From the NCBI GenBank assembly GCA_934045905.1, contig OW203762.1, positions 19,810,345-19,874,344 of the forward strand: a stretch of 64,000 bases of DNA, read 5' to 3'. Both the position numbers and the translations under genes were made by a program. Shown here piece after piece: positions 1 to 12,734 of this stretch; within the stretch, counting starts at the first letter, position 1; the number at the start of each line of letters is the position of its first letter. Source of the stretch: Leuctra nigra (taxonomy: Eukaryota; Arthropoda; Insecta; Plecoptera; Leuctridae). The notes beneath the pieces are model-generated. The model saw only the letters and a list, made by a program, of their open reading frames with translations. It searched no databases and was not told where the DNA came from.

Positions 1-3000
1 AGGTGTGCGAATTTTTCTTTTAGTAAGTTTATGCTTTTCAAACGGAATTTGAGTGTTAGTGTGACTAAAAAAAGTATGATCTTTTAATGAAAAATCGAAT
101 TAGATCAGATCAATTAATTATTAATATCACTTAATTGGTAAAGAAGATTTCGTTGAGGCACCTACATCTTTTGACATGTTGTACTACAATGTTTAATGAA
201 ACTCCTGTCAAAAAATAAAAAATAAAAAAAAATACATTCATCTTGAAAATTTGAGTTTAATTATGCTAATTAATGAATGCTGATTAAGTCTTGTATCAAC
301 GAAATAGCATTGAAGCAATTAAATCCTAGGTGTGCGAATTTTTCTTTTAGTAAGTTTATGCTTTACAAACGGAATTTGAGTGTTAGTGTGACTAAAAAAA
401 GTATGATCTTTTAATGAAAAATCGAATTAGATCAGATCAATTAATTATTAATATCACTTAATTGGTAAAGAAGATTTCGTTGAGGCACCTACATCTTTTG
501 ACATGTTGTACTACAATGTTTAATGAAACTCCTGTCAAAAAATAAAAAATAAAAAAAAATACATTCATCTTGAAATTAATTAATTACATATTTTTTTAAA
601 TTATTAATATCACTTAATTGGTAAAGAAGATTTCGTTGAGGCACCTACATCTTTTGCCATGTTGTACTACAATGTTTAATGAAACTCCTGTCAAAAAATA
701 AAAAATAAAAAAAAATACATTCATCTTAAAAATTTGAGTTTAATTATGCTAATTAATGAATGCTGATTAAGTCTTGTATCAACGAAATAGCATTGAAGCA
801 ATTACATCCTAGGTGTGCGAATTTTTCTTTTAGTAAGTTTATGCTTTTCAAACGGAATTTGAGTGTTAGTGTGACTAAAAAAAGTATGATCTTTTAATGA
901 AAAATCGAATTAGATCAGATCAATTAATTATTAATATCACTTAATTGGTAAAGAAGATTTCGTTGAGGCACCTACATCTTTTGACATGTTGTACTACAAT
1001 GTTTAATGAAACTCCTGTCAAAAAATAAAAAAAAAAAAAAATACATTCATCTTGAAATTAATTAATTACATATTTTTTTAAATTATTAATATCACTTAAT
1101 TGGTAAAGAAGATTTCGTTGAGGCACCTACATCTTTTGACATGTTGTACTACAATGTTTAATGAAACTCCTGTCAAAAAAAAAAAAATAAAAAAAAATAC
1201 ATTCATCTTGAAAATTTGAGTTTAATTATGCTAATTAATGAATGCTGATTAAGTCTTGTATCAACGAAATAGCATTGAAGCAATTAAATCCTAGGTGTGC
1301 GAATTTTTCTTTTAGTAAGTTTATGCTTTACAAACGGAATTTGAGTGTTAGTGTGACTAAAAAAAGTATGATCTTTTAATGAAAAATCGAATTAGATCAG
1401 ATCAATTAATTATTAATATCACTTAATTGGTAAAGAAGATTTCGTTGAGGCACCTACATCTTTTGACATGTTGTACTACAATGTTTAATGAAACTCCTGT
1501 CAAAAAATAAAAAATAAAAAAAAATACATTCATCTTGAAATTATTTAATTACATATTTTTTTAAATTATTAATATCACTTAATTGGTAAAGAAGATTTCG
1601 TTGAGGCACCTACATCTTTTGCCATGTTGTACTACAATGTTTAATAAAACTCCTGTCAAAAAAAAAAAAAAAAAAAAAATACATTCATCTTGAAAATTTG
1701 AGTTTAATTATGCTAATTAATGAATGCTGATTAAGTCTTGTATCAACGAAATAGCATTGAAGCAATTACATCCTAGGTGTGCGAATTTTTCTTTTAGTAA
1801 GTTTATGCTTTTCAAACGGAATTTGAGTGTTAGTGTGACTAAAAAAAGTATGATCTTTTAATGAAAAATCGAATTAGATCAGATCAATTAATTATTAATA
1901 TCACTTAATTGGTAAAGAAGATTTCGTTGAGGCACCTACATCTTTTGACATGTTGTACTACAATGTTTAATGAAACTCCTGTCAAAAAATAAAAAATAAA
2001 AAAAAATACATTCATCTTGAAAATTTGAGTTTAATTATGCTGATTAATGAATGCTGATTAAGTCTTGTATCAACGAAATAGCATTGAAGCAATTAAATCC
2101 TAGGTGTGCGAATTTTTCTTTTAGTAAGTTTATGCTTTACAAACGGAATTTGAGTGTTAGTGTGACTAAAAAAAGTATGATATTTTAATGAAAAATCGAA
2201 TTAGATCAGATCAATTAATTATTAATATCACTTAATTGGTAAAGAAGATTTCGTTGAGGCACCTACATCTTTTGACATGTTGTACTACAATGTTTAATGA
2301 AACTCCTGTCAAAAAATAAAAAATAAAAAAAAATACATTCATCTTGAAATTAATTAATTACATATTTTTTTAAATTATTAATATCACTTAATTGGTAAAG
2401 AAGATTTCGTTGAGGCACCTACATCTTTTGCCATGTTGTACTACAATGTTTAATGAAACTCCTGTCAAAAAATAAAAAATAAAAAAAAATACATTCATTT
2501 TAAAAATTTGAGTTTAATTATGCTAATTAATGAATGCTGATTAAGTCTTGTATCAACGAAATAGCATTGAAGCAATTACATCCTAGGTGTGCGAATTTTT
2601 CTTTTAGTAAGTTTATGCTTTTCAAACGGAATTTGAGTGTTAGTGTGACTAAAAAAAGTATGATCTTTTAATGAAAAATCGAATTAGATCAGATCAATTA
2701 ATTATTAATATCACTTAATTGGTAAAGAAGATTTCGTTGAGGCACCTACATCTTTTGCCATGTTGTACTACAATGTTTAATGAAACTCCTGTCAAAAAAA
2801 AAAAAATAAAAAAAAATACATTCATCTTGAAAATTTGAGTTTAATTATGCTAATTAATGAATGCTGATTAAGTCTTGTATCAACGAAATAGCATTGAAGC
2901 AATTACATCCTAGGTGTGCGAATTTTTCTTTTAGTAAGTTTATGCTTTTCAAACGGAATTTGAGTGTTAGTGTGACTAAAAAAAGTATGATCTTTTAATG

Positions 3001-4046
3001 AAAAATCGAATTAGATCAGATCAATTAATTATTAATATCACTTAATTGGTAAAGAAGATTTCGTTGAGGCACCTACATCTTTTGACATGTTGTACTACAA
3101 TGTTTAATGAAACTCCTGTCAAAAAATAAAAAATAAAAAAAAATACATTCATCTTGAAAATTTGAGTTTAATTATGCTAATTAATGAATGCTGATTAAGT
3201 CTTGTATCAACGAAATAGCATTGAAGCAATTACATCCTAGGTGTGCGAATTTTTCTTTCAGTAAGTTTATGCTTTTCAAACGGAATTTGAGTGTTAGTGT
3301 GACTAAAAAAAGTATGATCTTTTAATGAAAAATCGAATTAGATCAGATCAATTAATTATTAATATCACTTAATTGGTAAAGAAGATTTCGTTGAGGCACC
3401 TACATCTTTTGACATGTTGTACTACAATGTTTAATGTAACTCCTGTCAAAAAATAAAAAATAAAAAAAAATACATTCATCTTGAAAATTTGAGTTTAATT
3501 ATGCTAATTAATGAATGCTGATTAAGTCTTGTATCAACGAAATAGCATTGAAGCAATTAAATCCTAGGTGTGCGAATTTTTCTTTTAGTAAGTTTATGCT
3601 TTACAAACGGAATTTGAGTGTTAGTGTGACTAAAAAAAGTATGATCTTTTAATGAAAAATCGAATTAGATCAGATCAATTAATTATTAATATCACTTAAT
3701 TGGTAAAGAAGATTTCGTTGAGGCACCTACATCTTTTGACATGTTGTACTACAATGTTTAATGAAACTCCTGTCAAAAAATAAAAAAAAAAAAAAATACA
3801 TTCATCTTGAAATTAATTAATTACATATTTTTTTAAATTATTAATATCACTTAATTGGTAAAGAAGATTTCGTTGAGGCACCTACATCTTTTGCCATGTT
3901 GTACTACAATGTTTAATGAAACTCCTGTCAAAAAAAAAAAAAAAAAAAAAATACATTCATCTTGAAAATTTGAGTTTAATTATGCTAATTAATGAATGCT
4001 GATTAAGTCTTGTATCAACGAAATAGCATTGAAGCAATTACATCCT
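1..4046. repeat. Higher-order repeat copy 1 (10 of 12 monomers)
   Basis: Monomer order S L L L S L S S S L. Aligned to the next block it lacks one S (between the monomers at 811 and 1293) and one L (between 2102 and 2585), which accounts for the missing 0.8 kb. Private variants such as TTTCAGTAAG near 3256, and TAATGTAAC in the same monomer, recur at the matching place in the next block. Confidence 0.85.
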
Positions 4047-7000
4047 AGGTGTGCGAATTTTTCTTTTAGTAAGTTTATGCTTTTCAAACGGAATTTGAGT
4101 GTTAGTGTGACTAAAAAAAGTATGATCTTTTAATGAAAAATCGAATTAGATCAGATCAATTAATTATTAATATCACTTAATTGGTAAAGAAGATTTCGTT
4201 GAGGCACCTACATCTTTTGACATGTTGTACTACAATGTTTAATGAAACTCCTGTCAAAAAATAAAAAATAAAAAAAAATACATTCATCTTGAAAATTTGA
4301 GTTTAATTATGCTAATTAATGAATGCTGATTAAGTCTTGTATCAACGAAATAGCATTGAAGCAATTAAATCCTAGGTGTGCGAATTTTTCTTTTAGTAAG
4401 TTTATGCTTTACAAACGGAATTTGAGTGTTAGTGTGACTAAAAAAAGTATGATCTTTTAATGAAAAATCGAATTAGATCAGATCAATTAATTATTAATAT
4501 CACTTAATTGGTAAAGAAGATTTCGTTGAGGCACCTACATCTTTTGACATGTTGTACTACAATGTTTAATGAAACTCCTGTCAAAAAATAAAAAATAAAA
4601 AAAAATACATTCATCTTGAAATTAATTAATTACATATTTTTTTAAATTATTAATATCACTTAATTGGTAAAGAAGATTTCGTTGAGGCACCTACATCTTT
4701 TGCCATGTTGTACTACAATGTTTAATGAAACTCCTGTCAAAAAATAAAAAATAAAAAAAAATACATTCATCTTAAAAATTTGAGTTTAATTATGCTAATT
4801 AATGAATGCTGATTAAGTCTTGTATCAACGAAATAGCATTGAAGCAATTACATCCTAGGTGTGCGAATTTTTCTTTTAGTAAGTTTATGCTTTTCAAACG
4901 GAATTTGAGTGTTAGTGTGACTAAAAAAAGTATGATCTTTTAATGAAAAATCGAATTAGATCAGATCAATTAATTATTAATATCACTTAATTGGTAAAGA
5001 AGATTTCGTTGAGGCACCTACATCTTTTGACATGTTGTACTACAATGTTTAATGAAACTCCTGTCAAAAAATAAAAAAAAAAAAAATACATTCATCTTGA
5101 AATTAATTAATTACATATTTTATTAAATTATTAATATCACTTAATTGGTAAAGAAGATTTCGTTGAGGCACCTACATCTTTTGACATGTTGTACTACAAT
5201 GTTTAATGAAACTCCTGTCAAAAAATAAAAAATAAAAAAAAATACATTCATCTTGAAAATTTGAGTTTAATTATGCTAATTAATGAATGCTGATTAAGTC
5301 TTGTATCAACGAAATAGCATTGAAGCAATTACATCCTAGGTGTGCGAATTTTTCTTTTAGTAAGTTTATGCTTTTCAAACGGAATTTGAGTGTTAGTGTG
5401 ACTAAAAAAAGTATGATCTTTTAATGAAAAATCGAATTAGATCAGATCAATTAATTATTAATATCACTTAATTGGTAAAGAAGATTTCGTTGAGGCACCT
5501 ACATCTTTTGACATGTTGTACTACAATGTTTAATGAAACTCCTGTCAAAAAATAAAAAATAAAAAAAAATACATTCATCTTGAAAATTTGAGTTTAATTA
5601 TGCTAATTAATGAATGCTGATTAAGTCTTGTATCAACGAAATAGCATTGAAGCAATTAAATCCTAGGTGTGCGAATTTTTCTTTTAGTAAGTTTATGCTT
5701 TACAAACGGAATTTGAGTGTTAGTGTGACTAAAAAAAGTATGATCTTTTAATGAAAAATCGAATTAGATCAGATCAATTAATTATTAATATCACTTAATT
5801 GGTAAAGAAGATTTCGTTGAGGCACCTACATCTTTTGACATGTTGTACTACAATGTTTAATGAAACTCCTGTCAAAAAATAAAAAATAAAAAAAAATACA
5901 TTCATCTTGAAATTAATTAATTACATATTTTTTTAAATTATTAATATCACTTAATTGGTGAAGAAGATTTCGTTGAGGCACCTACATCTTTTGCCATGTT
6001 GTACTACAATGTTTAATAAAACTCCTGTCAAAAAAAAAAAAAAAAAAAAAATACATTCATCTTGAAAATTTGAGTTTAATTATGCTAATTAATGAATGCT
6101 GATTAAGTCTTGTATCAACGAAATAGCATTGAAGCAATTACATCCTAGGTGTGCGAATTTTTCTTTTAGTAAGTTTATGCTTTTCAAACGGAATTTGAGT
6201 GTTAGTGTGACTAAAAAAAGTATGATCTTTTAATGAAAAATCGAATTAGATCAGATCAATTAATTATTAATATCACTTAATTGGTAAAGAAGATTTCGTT
6301 GAGGCACCTACATCTTTTGACATGTTGTACTACAATGTTTAATGAAACTCCTGTCAAAAAATAAAAAATAAAAAAAAATACATTCATCTTGAAAATTTGA
6401 GTTTAATTATGCTAATTAATGAATGCTGATTAAGTCTTGTATCAACGAAATAGCATTGAAGCAATTAAATCCTAGGTGTGCGAATTTTTCTTTTAGTAAG
6501 TTTATGCTTTACAAACGGAATTTGAGTGTTAGTGTGACTAAAAAAAGTATGATCTTTTAATGAAAAATCGAATTAGATCAGATCAATTAATTATTAATAT
6601 CACTTAATTGGTAAAGAAGATTTCGTTGAGGCACCTACATCTTTTGACATGTTGTACTACAATGTTTAATGAAACTCCTGTCAAAAAATAAAAAATAAAA
6701 AAAAATACATTCATCTTGAAATTAATTAATTACATATTTTTTTAAATTATTAATATCACTTAATTGGTAAAGAAGATTTCGTTGAGGCACCTACATCTTT
6801 TGCCATGTTGTACTACAATGTTTAATGAAACTCCTGTCAAAAAATAAAAAATAAAAAAAAATACATTCATCTTAAAAATTTGAGTTTAATTATGCTAATT
6901 AATGAATGCTGATTAAGTCTTGTATCAACGAAATAGCATTGAAGCAATTACATCCTAGGTGTGCGAATTTTTCTTTTAGTAAGTTTATGCTTTTCAAACG

Positions 7001-8900
7001 GAATTTGAGTGTTAGTGTGACTAAAAAAAGTATGATCTTTAAATGAAAAATCGAATTAGATCAGATCAATTAATTATTAATATCACTTAATTGGTAAAGA
7101 AGATTTCGTTGAGGCACCTACATCTTTTGACATGTTGTACTACAATGTTTAATGAAACTCCTGTCAAAAAATAAAAAAAAAAAAAAATACATTCATCTTG
7201 AAATTAATTAATTACATATTTTTTTAAATTATTAATATCACTTAATTGGTAAAGAAGATTTCGTTGAGGCACCTACATCTTTTGACATGTTGTACTACAA
7301 TGTTTAATGAAACTCCTGTCAAAAAATAAAAAATAAAAAAAAATACATTCATCTTGAAAATTTGAGTTTAATTATGCTAATTAATGAATGCTGATTAAGT
7401 CTTGTATCAACGAAATAGCATTGAAGCAATTACATCCTAGGTGTGCGAATTTTTCTTTTAGTAAGTTTATGCTTTTCAAACGGAATTTGAGTGTTAGTGT
7501 GACTAAAAAAAGTATGATCTTTTAATGAAAAATCGAATTAGATCAGATCAATTAATTATTAATATCACTTAATTGGTAAAGAAGATTTCGTTGAGGCACC
7601 TACATCTTTTGCCATGTTGTACTACAATGTTTAATGAAACTCCTGTCAAAAAAAAAAAATAAAAAAAAATACATTCATCTTGAAAATTTGAGTTTAATTA
7701 TGCTAATTAATGAATGCTGATTAAGTCTTGTATCAACGAAATAGCATTGAAGCAATTACATCCTAGGTGTGCGAATTTTTCTTTTAGTAAGTTTATGCTT
7801 TTCAAACGGAATTTGAGTGTTAGTGTGACTAAAAAAAGTATGATCTTTTAATGAAAAATCGAATTAGATCAGATCAATTAATTATTAATATCACTTAATT
7901 GGTAAAGAAGATTTCGTTGAGGCACCTACATCTTTTGACATGTTGTACTACAATGTTTAATGAAACTCCTGTCAAAAAATAAAAAATAAAAAAAAATACA
8001 TTCATCTTGAAAATTTGAGTTTAATTATGCTAATTAATGAATGCTGATTAAGTCTTGTATCAACGAAATAGCATTGAAGCAATTACATCCTAGGTGTGCG
8101 AATTTTTCTTTCAGTAAGTTTATGCTTTTCAAACGGAATTTGAGTGTTAGTGTGACTAAAAAAAGTATGATCTTTTAATGAAAAATCGAATTAGATCAGA
8201 TCAATTAATTATTAATATCACTTAATTGGTAAAGAAGATTTCGTTGAGGCACCTACATCTTTTGACATGTTGTACTACAATGTTTAATGTAACTCCTGTC
8301 AAAAAATAAAAAATAAAAAAAAATACATTCATCTTGAAAATTTGAGTTTAATTATGCTAATTAATGAATGCTGATTAAGTCTTGTATCAACGAAATAGCA
8401 TTGAAGCAATTAAATCCTAGGTGTGCGAATTTTTCTTTTAGTAAGTTTATGCTTTACAAACGGAATTTGAGTGTTAGTGTGACTAAAAAAAGTATGATCT
8501 TTTAATGAAAAATCGAATTAGATCAGATCAATTAATTATTAATATCACTTAATTGGTAAAGAAGATTTCGTTGAGGCACCTACATCTTTTGACATGTTGT
8601 ACTACAATGTTTAATGAAACTCCTGTCAAAAAATAAAAAAAAAAAAAAATACATTCATCTTGAAATTAATTAATTACATATTTTTTTAAATTATTAATAT
8701 CACTTAATTGGTAAAGAAGATTTCGTTGAGGCACCTACATCTTTTGCCATGTTGTACTACAATGTTTAATGAAACTCCTGTCAAAAAAAAAAAAAAAAAA
8801 AAAAATACATTCATCTTGAAAATTTGAGTTTAATTATGCTAATTAATGAATGCTGATTAAGTCTTGTATCAACGAAATAGCATTGAAGCAATTACATCCT
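4047..8900. repeat. Higher-order repeat copy 2, complete 12-mer (4,854 bp)
   Basis: Monomer order S L L S L S L L S S S L, six S plus six L, about 4,854 bp. Monomers 3239 and 8092 share the same private substitutions 4,853 bp apart. Monomers 1293 and 5665 share TTTAATAAAACTCC. Monomers 328 and 4374, and likewise 2102 and 6474, share TTAAAAATTTG. A third copy begins at 8901 with S and a partial L. Confidence 0.85.
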
Positions 8901-9499
8901 AGGTGTGCGAATTTTTCTTTTAGTAAGTTTATGCTTTTCAAACGGAATTTGAGTGTTAGTGTGACTAAAAAAAGTATGATCTTTTAATGAAAAATCGAAT
9001 TAGATCAGATCAATTAATTATTAATATCACTTAATTGGTAAAGAAGATTTCGTTGAGGCACCTACATCTTTTGACATGTTGTACTACAATGTTTAATGAA
9101 ACTCCTGTCAAAAAATAAAAAATAAAAAAAAATACATTCATCTTGAAAATTTGAGTTTAATTATGCTAATTAATGAATGCTGATTAAGTCTTGTATCAAC
9201 GAAATAGCATTGAAGCAATTAAATCCTAGGTGTGCGAATTTTTCTTTTAGTAAGTTTATGCTTTACAAACGGAATTTGAGTGTTAGTGTGACTAAAAAAA
9301 GTATGATCTTTTAATGAAAAATCGAATTAGATCAGATCAATTAATTATTTATATCACTTAATTGGTAAAGAAGATTTCGTTGAGGCACCTACATCTTTTG
9401 ACATGTTGTACTACAATGTTTAATGAAACTCCTGTCAAAAAATAAAAAATAAAAAAAAATACATTCATCTTGAAATTAATTAATTACATATTTTTTTAA

Positions 9500-10140
9500 T
9501 TGTATATTATCTTCAATTTACATTGATATATTAACATCTTTTTTCGCGCAGATATTAAAATGGAGATGTATTAGTAACAATATGACTTAATTTTTTTATC
9601 TGTACACGCTAATTAGGCCGTAATTAGCAATTAAACTTTAGCGTTTTTTGGTTTTACGGCGTTGGCAACACGCTTCTGAGAGGCTGAAATTGGGGGGAAT
9701 AGCAGCTGTCCGAAGGCTAGGTTCAGCCCGGTCTGACCGAGTGCCTGCTGCATTTGGTTCAATTTGGTTGACATAAACATACGTCGCTGATAGGTCGAGC
9801 GGTGGCGTGCGGTCGCTGGCGACCACTGTTCCTACTTCCTAGCAAGCACACTTCTGTTAGTGTTATCTTTTTGGAAGGCGACTAACAATTACCCGCAAAA
9901 CATTCGTAGCAGTGACCTTGGCAGTGAATGAACAAAGTAAAAGGGATTAACCGCTGTCACATTGTATTGTTTTTATTGTAGTTTGCAATGTTTTAGGTTT
10001 TAGATACCGACTTCACATATATACATTGTGGTTAAAACATTTTAAATCCTGTTTGCATGTCCTTTGTAAAAAAGATTCAATAAAAAACCGTATGGTATCC
10101 TATGTGATAACCGAGGAGAAGTATAATGAATCACTGAGGT
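9500..10140. other. Unique DNA next to the satellite, with a short CpG-rich patch
   Basis: AT-rich except for about 9640-9840, which is richer in CG. No conserved domain or clear splice-site pair is visible. Confidence 0.5.
9631..9780 (-). CDS. Possible short ORF (49 aa), unidentified
   Basis: Minus-strand reading from an ATG at 9780 to a TAA at 9631, starting MFMSTKLNQMQQALGQTG and ending VKPKNAKV. The frame stays open upstream to a TAG at 9832-9834, about 66 codons in all, so it could also be the end of a spliced exon. An overlapping frame on the same strand is open over the same interval, which is expected by chance in a GC-richer patch. I do not recognise the peptide. There is no convincing acceptor upstream. 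It may well be non-coding. Confidence 0.2.
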   Translation of the reverse strand: MFMSTKLNQMQQALGQTGLNLAFGQLLFPPISASQKRVANAVKPKNAKV

Positions 10141-10174
10141 TTACAGAAAAGAAGGGATGTGCAAAGTGAAAAAC

Positions 10175-10230
10175 AACCGACCTAGCTGGAGCTCGAACCA
10201 GGAACCTCTCGCCATCTCTTATCATCCTGA
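10175..10230 (-). repeat. tRNA-derived SINE relic
   Basis: Read on the minus strand it contains GGTTCCTGGTTCGAGCTCC, which holds a good Pol III B-box (GGTTCGA). No cloverleaf can be built, so this is a SINE fragment rather than a tRNA gene. Confidence 0.35.
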
Positions 10231-12650
10231 CTCCATATAACAATCTGAGTTTGTTGATTACTCAGTTATCTGAGATGAAGTACCGGGAATTGTCATCCTA
10301 ACGGAAACCACAATAATGACGTATACATCGGATAACAAGGAATTGACGTAGATATCTTAGGAGTGGCTCATAAGACTGTGTGTTTAATATTGAGGCCACT
10401 GTCCAGTGCCCATTATCAATATGGAACTGTATGACTCAGTAATTAATTCTACAAGATAATGATCCTAACAATACCCCTTGCTGCCATGTTGATGATGTAT
10501 TGTTGAGTATTGTCTAGCTCCTTGTTTCCACGAAGAGTTGTTGATAAGACAAGTGAAGTTCTATTTGGGTGGTGACACTACACAGGAAATAACACCAGCC
10601 ATCCTAGTGATAAAAGCGCGTGCTGTTGCGGAAGTCGCTTCCTTCAAACTATAATCAATCAATTGAATTTAAATTAACAGCAGATCGACCATAAAAATTT
10701 ACATATTTCTTTTTTGAATGAGCGAAATGTCGAGAGTAGTGTATTACGAAAAAAAATATTACCATAGTTAACTACCTAAAAGAATTATTTTAAATCAAAA
10801 AGTTTTTTTTATTATACTATTAGTTTCTTTATCGATTCTCTATAGTGCAGAGGGTTTCAAAGGAAAAGGTCCAGTAATAATACAAAAAAATCTAATTTTA
10901 TTTTTTGTCGCGTCAGAAATAAATCGAGTAAAACATTTCAACTCATAAAAAGCTAGGAAACCATCAGCCGCCTTTACTTCGGTTTTCCAAGAGCAACGTG
11001 ATAACAATGAACCGATTGCCGACGGAGCCGGTGATTTGTAAAGGCGTCGTCGGCGGGGGAAGTGTTGAATCGATGTAAGGAAGTGTGGTGAGCGACCTGG
11101 GGTTTGTGGTTCGGTGACTGTTCATTGAGGCTCGGTCTCCATGGAGAAGCGTCTGATCGACTCTGATGTTACGTCGGCAGGAAAATGACAGAGAACTACA
11201 ATAAGCACGGGCGTCACTTCGTATTTTGCAGCCCCCGCAGTTGCGAGGGGGGGGGGGGGGGGGGCGGTTCAGGAGGCCCGAAAATTTGGGTTGAATGAAG
11301 ACTATGAAGACAAACATATCTTAATGCAAATAGAAGTGATTTAAAGAATTGAAATAAACAAATCGACCATAAATTGTGTTATGTTACATGCCCTTTCACG
11401 ATTGTTTTCTGTTTTGCAGTTGTCACTGTCAGTATCGTATTCCTATTAGTCTTCAAGTAATGGAGACATATTTTTATTATCATCTAAGAATGCAACACGT
11501 ATTACGTAATATAATATTCCTTTCACAAACTGCGTGTTTTAAATCACTGAATGATTACATATATTATAGTGACTCCTACTCACATGTAGAGTAGCGCAAT
11601 ATTAATCGCATTATTCATGTCATACTTGATAATATTATCTCCCACAAACGTAAGCTTCGCCATAATTAAAACACCGACGCTTAGCCTTGTGACAAAAGGC
11701 ATTAATTTGTTAAACATTTGTTCATTTGATTCTTTGATGGGTTGATATGCCCTCTTGGCTAGCAATGAGGGCTGATTATATAATGAAAGAAATTATGAAC
11801 CGATGAGTAGTGAAAAATATTCGGCCGAACCGGTGCTCAAACCCGGGACCTGTCATACCGGGAGGGGGGAGGGGGGGCGAAAGTAAACAAAATTAAATTC
11901 TTACATAAATAAGACGATCAAAAAACCAAAGGTATTGGACTTTAAACTTGCAAATATTTCATAAATATCTCATCCCCTTGAAGTATTTTTTATTGTTTTT
12001 CTTAATTACTTGAAAAAATGAATTGATCACATATACAATGAGATTTACCTTCTTCAGCACCTCACGATGCAGCTAAACTTAAATCGCATTCGTTTCACGT
12101 TCTGCCAATTTGTTTCATCTCACACTCTCCCAGAGATCAATGAACTTAACGGATGATCTCCCGCAATTCTTTTTGCACGCATTTCAGCGCACAATAATAT
12201 TTGCGGCTTCACCTCTTCAGATTGGCAAACTCTTGATGTTAGTCTGTCAATACAAATATCAAGGTGTAAAACGGTAGGTATTCATTTGCATCATTACTCG
12301 CCAGGTAGCCTCATGTCATGTCATTTAACCTTCTGAAGAATCTAGAGTAGATTCTAGCAGGTATTTAACTTCATACCTTTACTATGATAAATTAAATTGC
12401 GATTAGCCACGTGTTCGCCAGTGAGTCAACAGAATTTCCCTTCTTGAAGTGTAGCCACCTCGTATGTCCTGATAAAACTTGTCCCTTACAATTGTACAAA
12501 CAGTAAGACGCAGCTATTAGAGAAAGAAAAGGGGAACGGAAAACGATTGGACTCAGAAACCAAAATGCCCGGGATGTGGTCGCATTCCCAAACCGTGCTA
12601 TTCCGCGTCAGAGTACAAATATCACAGAGCACGTATCCTAAGTAAATTTG
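10231..12650. other. Non-coding stretch with a G18 homopolymer
   Basis: No supportable gene. It holds a run of 18 G at 11247-11264 and a B-box-like relic at about 11820-11875 (minus strand, CCGGGTTTGAGCACC), probably another SINE remnant. Open frames across the G-run are low-complexity and start without ATG. Confidence 0.5.
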
Positions 12651-12669
12651 GTAGTGTAAGATCATGGTT

Positions 12670-12734
12670 AGATGTGCAGCACATACCGTACCGGTGCTCG
12701 CTTATCAACGCGTTACACCGAGAGCTTTCCTAGT
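12670..12734 (-). repeat. ACTAGGAAAACGC module, copy a
   Basis: Reverse-complement copy of a module of about 65 bp with consensus blocks ACTAGGAAAACGC, TAACGCGTTGAT and GAGCGAGCACCGG. The module recurs at 14269, 21384, 30418, 62139 and 62468, always in the opposite orientation to this one. Confidence 0.6.

Larger units (their letters stand above)
1..9499. repeat. Satellite array, 327-bp and 482-bp monomers
   Basis: A continuous tandem array. Each monomer starts AGGTGTGCGAATTTTTC and ends near GCAATTA(A/C)ATCCT. Starts fall at 1, 328, 811, 1293, 1775, 2102, 2585, 2912, 3239, 3566, 4047, 4374, 4857, 5338, 5665, 6147, 6474, 6957, 7439, 7765, 8092, 8419, 8901 and 9228, so spacings are about 327 (S) or about 482 (L). 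An L monomer is an S monomer with a 155-bp internal partial duplication joined by the link TTAATTAATTACATA. Most copies contain the 8-bp inverted pair TTTTGACA/TGTCAAAA around the short palindrome TTGTACTACAA; copies reading TTTTGCCA lose the pairing. No coding capacity. The last monomer breaks off at about 9499. Confidence 0.97.

Noticed and set aside
1..9499. CRISPR-like array
   Set aside because: Units are 327/482 bp with no unique spacers; it is a eukaryotic satellite.
10964..11317. 117-codon minus-strand open frame with a poly-Pro run
   Set aside because: Non-ATG start and the frame crosses a G18 homopolymer; no splice or domain support.
12049..12072. 24-nt micro-exon (LHREVLKK) on the minus strand
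   Set aside because: Both splice sites are plausible but nothing flanks it; too short to support.
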